Source: Arthonia radiata (Eukaryota > Ascomycota > Arthoniomycetes > Arthoniales > Arthoniaceae). Taken from it: a DNA stretch of 64,000 nt. The translations under genes were made by a program, and so were the position numbers. The DNA lies in contig PSQN01000017.1 of the NCBI GenBank assembly GCA_002989075.1, forward strand, positions 3,479,453-3,543,452. The letters run 5' to 3'. Under the pieces are notes generated by a model that worked only from the letters and a program-made list of their open reading frames with translations, was not told where the DNA came from and made no database searches. Of this stretch, positions 58,146 to 64,000 are shown in pieces; position 1 is the stretch's first letter; the number at the start of each line of letters is the position of its first letter.

Positions 58146-60891
58146 ATGGCGAAGAAGCTCACCCAGGCCGAGTTCCTGCAAAAGTCCAGCTTCAAGGTGT
58201 TTGTACCGGAGGATGCTGCCCTGCGGCTCTCACCAACGGCTTTCAATGACCACGTCGCTGCTCTTATCAAGGGAACGTCTACAGCAGAGCATTCAGGCAT
58301 CGATGTTGCTCCTGTCCAAGCTTTGACTCTGGCCGACGCCGTCAGCACTTCGCCCAGAACGGATGAAAACACCGACCCCACGATCTCAACTGCCGACTCT
58401 GCCAACTCCACCGAGAAGCCCAGCAATAGCAAAAACTTCATTGATGCCTTGGACTCTGAGCGCACCCGCAGGCGGGCGTACTCCGAGAGCGACCTGAAGG
58501 ACATTCAGATGCTCACTGAGAACGATGATGCCGCTTATAAGTCATCACAAAACCCCCTCGTAGATCTCTTCTATGAGCTTGAAGATGTTGCGAGCACGAC
58601 CAAGTTGTCCACCCTACTCGAGCGTTCATGGCAAGCTGACCCGCTTGCCACGCTTAAGCTGATCTGGAACGCGCGATCGATTCACCTTGGAAAGAGCTCT
58701 CGTAAGAGTTTTTACCGGTGCTGCGGGTGGCTGGCCGATAATCATCCCGTCACGCTTCTCCGAAATCTGGCATGGGTCGTGAGGCCGGTTATCGCCAAGA
58801 AGGTGGTCGCCAAGGATACCACAAAAGATGATGAGAGCGAGTTCGAGCTCGTGGACGTGGCTGACATGTCTCTCGAAGAAGACGGCAATCAGGCGCGGTT
58901 CGATATAGAGCACGGCGTTGCACATGGCTACTGGAAAGACCTGCTGAACATCCTCGCGTTGGCGGCCAATGACAAATTGCATCTGGACAGCGACCCATCC
59001 GACATCCTCAACGATGAAGGGAGACAGAACGTGCGTGCTCGCATTTGGGACCATGAGCAAGCACAACTTTCCCGCAAGCGCAAGGTCGACGATCGCTATG
59101 AGCAGGTTCAAGCCGGCTTCACAAACCAGACAAGGGCGTTCTACAAAGCTCTGCATCTGAGCGTCGCCCGCCTTTTCGGAGAGCAGCTCAAGTGGGATAT
59201 TGAGCTTCTAGATGGCCAGAAATACCGCGAGCTCTCCGTGTCGGCAAAGTGGGCCCCAACGCAGAAAGGTTTCCACGATAAGCACACGCTCATTGTCTCG
59301 ACTATCGCTGAATATATGTTTCCGCGTGAGAGTCTACCTGTGTAAGTCTCAGAGCATCACACCTTGTCGGTACAGCAGCAGCCGCACGTTTTTCTCATTG
59401 TCATATTGATCAGCTTTAGCAATCAGCGAGCTGGCGTTGCCTCGGAAGAGCTGGTCCAGGATGTGAAGCTGCTGGCGTGACTGCTCTTCAGAAAAACTTG
59501 TGCTTACTTTCTGTCTCTAGGCTTCCCGAAGACGCTGAGACCGATCGCGAGCTGTACTTGAGGCATGCGCGGGAGGCATACCGTATGCATGCTGTGTCAC
59601 CGCTGCGCAAGGCCTTGGACGTGGTAGAGCGAAAAATCACATCAGGCGAGTTCTCGAGCATCAAGTACGACAGAATCCCGTCTCTCGCAATGAATCAATA
59701 CAGCACCTTGTTCATCGAGAAAGATTACGACCGATTCGAGAAGTATATCGAAGCTGTCGGCGAGGGAAAAAAGAAGATCTCGGGCGCGACATTGCTGCCT
59801 GCAACTCTTGTCTCTACGTGCCGCAAGGGTGGCGAGCGCACGAGCATGAAGGGTTCCGCTAAGCAGATGATTGCGAATGTCGCTGCGCAGCTCGAGGCCA
59901 AGGTGGTCGATGGTCAGTGGAACACCCTGGTCCAGCGCATCAGGGACTCTGGGACAATTGAAAATTCGATCGCAGTCTGCGACGTCAGCGCCTCTATGCT
60001 GTCGCCACGGTTCAAGGATGGCACCTGCCCCATGGACTCGTCACTGGGTCTTTCGCTTCTGCTTGCCGACATTACCAAACCACCTTTTGGCGGCTACTTC
60101 ATCACGTTCTCTTCACAGCCTGAGATTCAGAAAGTTGGTGGACCGGATGACAAGCGCACTCTTTCGGAAAAGATCGACCAGATGGCCGCGTCGCACTGGA
60201 CCATGAACACTGACTTCGTCGCCGTATTCGAGAAGCTGATCCTGCCCATGGCAGTCGAGCATAATGTCAAGCAGGAGGATATGGTCAAGCAGATCTTCGT
60301 CTTCTCGGACATGCAATTCGACTCGTGCGGTGGGGGCAAGCACTGGACTGGGTCTTATGAGCGCATCAAGCATAAGTTCATGGAAGCTGGCTACGATATG
60401 CCACAGCTCATCTTTTGGAACTTGGCCGGCGGACGGGCTGGCTATGGCATGTATGGCATGCACGGTTCCGGTGAAGACGACGAGGTGACAGCACCAAAGC
60501 CCGTTACTGCGGAGGAGACAGGTGTCGCGCTCGTGAGTGGTTATTCACAAGGACAGATGAAGATGTTCTTGGAGAATGGGCAGTTTGAAGATGACGAAGA
60601 GGAAGTCGATGAGAAGGTAAGTCTACAGCCTCCAGCCTGTTCCTAATAGTGTTTCTTGAAGGCCTTTCAGTCATCCAGACGGAGGCGCTGTCTAAATACG
60701 GCTCATTCTAGGAGCATAACGCACTCGCCTGTGCGCTCTCCCAATTTGAACTTTGCTGACACGCAGTGCGCTAGGAAATTGATGGAGACGCGATGATGGT
60801 GGAGAACCCAAAGAAGAAAGTGGACCCGCTCTCGGTCGTGATGAAGGCAATTAGCCATCGAGGATATTCGATGCTGAAGGTGGTGGACTGA
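58146..60891 (+). CDS. DUF2828 protein with von Willebrand A-like domain
   Basis: Fungal DUF2828 family, related in layout to TROVE/Ro proteins (helical repeat plus vWA); molecular role unknown, probably cytosolic RNP-type. Exons 58146-59341, 59521-60616 and 60775-60891 give 802 aa. The ATG at 58146 is chosen; the codon before it is GTG. The N-terminal helical region (about residues 130-400) has NPLVDLFYELED, WQADPLATLKLIWNARSIH and FYRCCGWLADNHP. The vWA-like part has the MIDAS start AVCDVSASM (about D553, S555, S557) and FVFSDMQFDS. Exon 3 encodes NPKKKVDPLSVVMKAIS, the family C-terminus. The first intron (59342-59520, 179 nt) contains a possible 57-nt in-frame cassette exon at 59419-59475. 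Confidence 0.9.
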
Positions 60892-61769
60892 GGCTGCTTT
60901 GCTGGCGTATGGGTGGACTGGACGAAAAGAGAATGAGTAGGGCGTCGGAGGCATAGTCAGGCAGGTGTTTCGCGAGAATCCGATACTTGGCTGTCCAGCT
61001 CAAGCTACGGCTCGGCATGTGTGATAGGAGGCGTCTGTGGCTTCTGAAATACTGACACTGCTGACATGAGAACGCGTTTTGCGCATTCCTGAATGATTGA
61101 ATTTGCTGCGCTGTAGCTGATCTGAGATTAAAAGAACGACATTGCGTTTGAGTCTTCTTACCGGTTTTTACGAAAAAACATCCTAACATTCCCGCTAAAA
61201 GCGAACACGAGCATCCTCTGTATATCGCCTTGGCCGTGAGTTGTCATGCCAGCTGCTGTGCAGATCGATTTGGGGTTTAACGCAAGAGACGCAGACGTTC
61301 TAGCTAGTACAGCACGCGCGGAGCATTCACATCAAGATTGAAGGCGAATGAGCTTGACAAGTATATTCTCATCACTGTCACGTATCCTTTCACTATCTGA
61401 ACGACGAGTCTTCTTCCATACCGCTGCATCCACAACGTCCCTGCCCACGCCCTGTCCTCCAAAGCCATTAAGCGAATGACTGCCCCCCTCGTCCTCCTGC
61501 CACCACCTCAGCACCTCTCTAGCACATCTTGTCTATCCAAGTCTAAATCACAGACCGTGAACGTCATAAACACATCAGATCATAGAGCATAATAGTAAAG
61601 TATCCTCATTCCAACGCCACGCTATGCATATCATACATGAAATCTATCGCCCGCTGCCTTCCGCAGGTATCCTCAGGGTATCTAAAGCCGATTAGCAGCA
61701 CACAAACCATCTCGTAAATCGAACTTACTTCTCCCTCCCACTCTCTTCCACGCACATCAAGAGGGGATA
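60892..61769. other. Convergent intergenic region, 878 bp
   Basis: Between the DUF2828 gene (+) and the FG/NPF-rich gene (-). Nothing recognised. Confidence 0.5.
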
Positions 61770-64000
61770 TCACAGCTCAATCGCATCCTCCACGCTCGTG
61801 CCGCCCTTGCCGTTCGCCTTGTCTTCGCTCTCGTTCCCGTCATCCTGGCCTAGCGTGTCGTGTACAATCTCATCTTCGCCCATCTCGTCACTCCCGCCAC
61901 CTTCCCCACCTTCCATACCTTCCCCGCCGGAACCATCAGAACCAGATGTGGACCCAGAACCAGACCCAGACCCAGAAAGAGAGTCAGAAAATCCCTCACT
62001 CCCCTCATCCGCCAACTCGCTCATCTCCTCATCCCCAAACGCCTCGCCCTGCGCGAACTGCTCCGTCTCATGCACCAGTTCATCTTCCCTGTCACCGTCA
62101 AAAGCGTCATCAGCGTCATTGCTCAAGTCCGCGAGCGCGGCGAAGGGGTTACCGCTCTGGCTTCCGAAGCTGCTCTTTTGGGTTGACTGGAAGGGGTTGG
62201 CGTTGCTTTTGTTGGACTTCTTATCATCGGGCTTGGGGTTGGCGGTCTTTGAGTTCGTGGTGTCCGTGGACTTGATTCGTATCTGCGTCTCCGGCTCTTG
62301 AGTGGGCAGGCTAAAGCCGCTACCATTTGAGGAGGCGAAGGGGTTGGGTTTGCTGTTCTTTTCTGAGCCGTTGGAGGAGGTGGAGGTGGAGAAGGGGTTC
62401 TTCTTTGCGGATTTGGGCGCGAGACTGTTGTTCAGGCTCATTTTGAAGGGGTTCTTCTGCGCGTATTGGGAGGGTTGAGAGAAGGGGTTTTGGTGCGCGG
62501 ACTCGGTTGCGAAGGGCCCGTTTCCGGGGAGTGTTTCCGGGTGGGGATGGGAGGAGTCACCATTTGTTTGTGGCTTCTCGGTGGGAGGAGGAGGCTGGTA
62601 TTGTGTATCGGTCTTGGAGGGTTGTGGTGATGAAGTGTCTTTCACAGGGGAGGACGGGCGTGAAGTGTGCTTTGATGCCGAAGGTGAGGGTTTTGATGTG
62701 GCGTTCGCTGGCGTGAAGGATGATGCGGCGAAGGCGGGTTGTATCGTCGCTTCTGGAGCGATCGTGGCAGGCGCGCCGAAACCGGAGAAGGTGCTCGAGG
62801 AGCCAAAGATGTTGTTCGCGTTTCCGGTCTTGCCAAGTCCGAGGAAGGAGCTACTGTGGTTGTTGAGCTTGCTCGTGACTGAGGTGTATTGTGAGGAGGG
62901 CGCCTTGACTGTCTCATTATTGGCAGTAGCTTCTTCCGGTGGCGGCGGCGGTGGCGGTGTTGGTGAGGAAGGCTTCTGTGTAGGCACCGAGTCTGGCAGC
63001 ATCGAGGCGAAGGGATTCGTCCCATATGCCATACTGTCATCAACTGCCGCGCCGTTGAGTTCTGTCCCAAAGCCAGTCGCGGGTGGGAGCACGTCGTGGT
63101 GATCGCTCGGTGGTGAAGCTGCGCTCTGAGAAGCGCGAGCACTCCCAATATACATCGACTCGCCTCGCTCGGCACGGGCATCCGCATACTGGTCACGCGG
63201 CAGGAATTTCGACTGTCTCATCCGATACTTGAGCGGTGCCATGGCAGGTGGTGTTGGATCGTACTCGCGCGGTTGAGCTGCATTGGCCTTCGACGTCGAA
63301 GGAGCATAAGGCTCCCACCTAGAGCCATGGTGCGATGCTGAAAGCCGTCTCCCAGTGGCCTCGGCAGGATGGCCAGCCCAGTGCTGCTTTTCTGATTCAG
63401 GCGGAGACTGGCTCTGGCTTGCGATAGAAGCACGCCTCGACGATCGTACAGAGCGGCGCTTCTCCTCGACTTGCCGTTCACCGCGGTACCATTCCTCGCC
63501 TTCACGAAATACGTCCGAGATCTCCTTGACTTTCTGCAGGAACTCATCATCATCATCCTCAACGGAAGCCCGAGGTTGTTTCGTGCTGTCGCCGTTGCTA
63601 TTGAGCGAGGTGGTCTTGACATCCTGTGAGGAAGGTGACAGCCTAACAGTCTTGCGAGGAGGCGGTGGCGGCATGATCCGACGATTGGCAGCGATGTCTT
63701 GATCTGAGTTGGGTGAACCTGCGCCATGGGGCTCGATGAATGAACTGTTCAGAGAGTCACTCTCTCGAGGTCGCTTGAGGCTGGGAGGAGACTTGGACCT
63801 AGCTGACGCATATGGGGAAAGACTTCCGGCGTTGGGATCAAGACCCATGGCTTTCATGCGGAAGTAGGTCGAGTTAGTGCTGTCCCGGAATGAAGCTCTA
63901 CCTTTGGCCGCTCGGCGCTGGGCCATCCATTCGGTGTACGACAAGCCATCGAAGGGGACATGATCTGACTTGCTCGCAGAAGTGCTTGGTGGTGAGACTT
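61770..64000 (-). CDS. Large disordered FG/NPF-rich acidic-tailed protein, 5' end beyond window
   Basis: Partial gene; the frame is still open at the right edge, so the start codon is outside. About 743 residues are visible. The first has a conserved-looking segment SYTEWMAQRRAAKGRASFRD, then TYFRMKAMGLDP. The middle is Ser/Pro-rich with a polyproline run, FG-like pieces (NIFGSSSTFSGFGAP, SSFGSQSG) and about seven NPF motifs, and the tail is very acidic with SG repeats. This composition suits a peripheral nucleoporin or mRNA-export scaffold (the C-terminal part of a Sac3-like protein is possible), or an EH-domain ligand in endocytosis. I cannot choose between these from this part. No intron is seen within it. 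Confidence 0.7.
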   Translation of the reverse strand, partial: VSPPSTSASKSDHVPFDGLSYTEWMAQRRAAKGRASFRDSTNSTYFRMKAMGLDPNAGSLSPYASARSKSPPSLKRPRESDSLNSSFIEPHGAGSPNSDQDIAANRRIMPPPPPRKTVRLSPSSQDVKTTSLNSNGDSTKQPRASVEDDDDEFLQKVKEISDVFREGEEWYRGERQVEEKRRSVRSSRRASIASQSQSPPESEKQHWAGHPAEATGRRLSASHHGSRWEPYAPSTSKANAAQPREYDPTPPAMAPLKYRMRQSKFLPRDQYADARAERGESMYIGSARASQSAASPPSDHHDVLPPATGFGTELNGAAVDDSMAYGTNPFASMLPDSVPTQKPSSPTPPPPPPPEEATANNETVKAPSSQYTSVTSKLNNHSSSFLGLGKTGNANNIFGSSSTFSGFGAPATIAPEATIQPAFAASSFTPANATSKPSPSASKHTSRPSSPVKDTSSPQPSKTDTQYQPPPPTEKPQTNGDSSHPHPETLPGNGPFATESAHQNPFSQPSQYAQKNPFKMSLNNSLAPKSAKKNPFSTSTSSNGSEKNSKPNPFASSNGSGFSLPTQEPETQIRIKSTDTTNSKTANPKPDDKKSNKSNANPFQSTQKSSFGSQSGNPFAALADLSNDADDAFDGDREDELVHETEQFAQGEAFGDEEMSELADEGSEGFSDSLSGSGSGSGSTSGSDGSGGEGMEGGEGGGSDEMGEDEIVHDTLGQDDGNESEDKANGKGGTSVEDAIEL

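Noticed and set aside
1-64000. Transposons, LTR elements, viral relics, CRISPR arrays, tRNA genes
   Set aside because: Reading by eye found no reverse transcriptase, transposase or integrase-like frame, no paired terminal repeats, no regular spacer arrays and no convincing tRNA cloverleaf; a dedicated scan was not possible.

Overview
The window is nuclear DNA of a filamentous ascomycete fungus, most likely a Dothideomycete (class-level guess from the overall look of the genes). The support is dense gene packing, introns mostly 49-90 nt long with GTAAGT-type donors and CTAAC/CTGAC-type branch sites, DHA1 drug:H+ antiporters, a Zn2Cys6 regulator, a SUN-family wall glucosidase, a DUF2828 protein and orthologues of standard yeast housekeeping genes. 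I found no rRNA, tRNA or CRISPR array, no recognisable transposon and no viral relic. All exon coordinates come from reading splice signals and frame continuity by eye; no transcript data were available.

Layout. 1-3975 (-): SNF2/STH1 chromatin-remodelling ATPase, cut by the left edge. 4488-7477 (-): an SDR dehydrogenase and an MFS transporter. 7754-10413 (-): CDC45. 10.5-11.7 kb: unresolved coding potential. 11745-13014 (+): SUN-family secreted protein. 13803-17043 (+): TBC Rab-GAP. 17967-19980 (-): PRMT3-type arginine methyltransferase. 20334-22125 (-): second MFS transporter. 23220-24603 (-): BAR-domain protein. 25317-26359 (-): ribosomal protein uL2. 27445-29770 (+): WHIM-like nuclear protein. 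31409-34047 (+): Zn2Cys6 regulator. 34199-34749 (-): small membrane protein. 35029-36633 (+): AMPK/SNF1 beta subunit. 37105-38601 (-) and 38802-40285 (+): divergent KAE1 and SETD6/Rkm4-type methyltransferase. 40486-42379 (-): EPL1.

From about 43 to 53 kb the housekeeping genes stop. This stretch is gene-poor and holds short orphan genes: a 328-aa orphan, a small F-box-like protein, a 99-aa secreted protein, and three short genes on one strand at 47683, 49935 and 51860. Those three look like diverged tandem paralogues. They share a phase-2 intron at the same alignment position, a C-terminal YxYxLHF-like motif and a TATA element about 140-150 bp before the ATG. I recognise no family for them, and they are the best candidate for something undescribed.

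Conserved genes resume at 53175: a GNAT-like acetyltransferase (-), KIN17 (+), an F-box-like gene with a 17-bp minisatellite in its coding sequence (-), a DUF2828/vWA protein (+), and an FG/NPF-rich acidic protein (-) cut by the right edge.

Functional themes are chromatin and transcription (SNF2/STH1, EPL1, WHIM protein, Zn2Cys6 regulator), replication and nucleic-acid maintenance (CDC45, KIN17), translation and protein methylation (uL2, PRMT3, SETD6-like, KAE1), trafficking (TBC, BAR) and energy sensing (AMPK beta). They are ordinary neighbours, not a pathway cluster.
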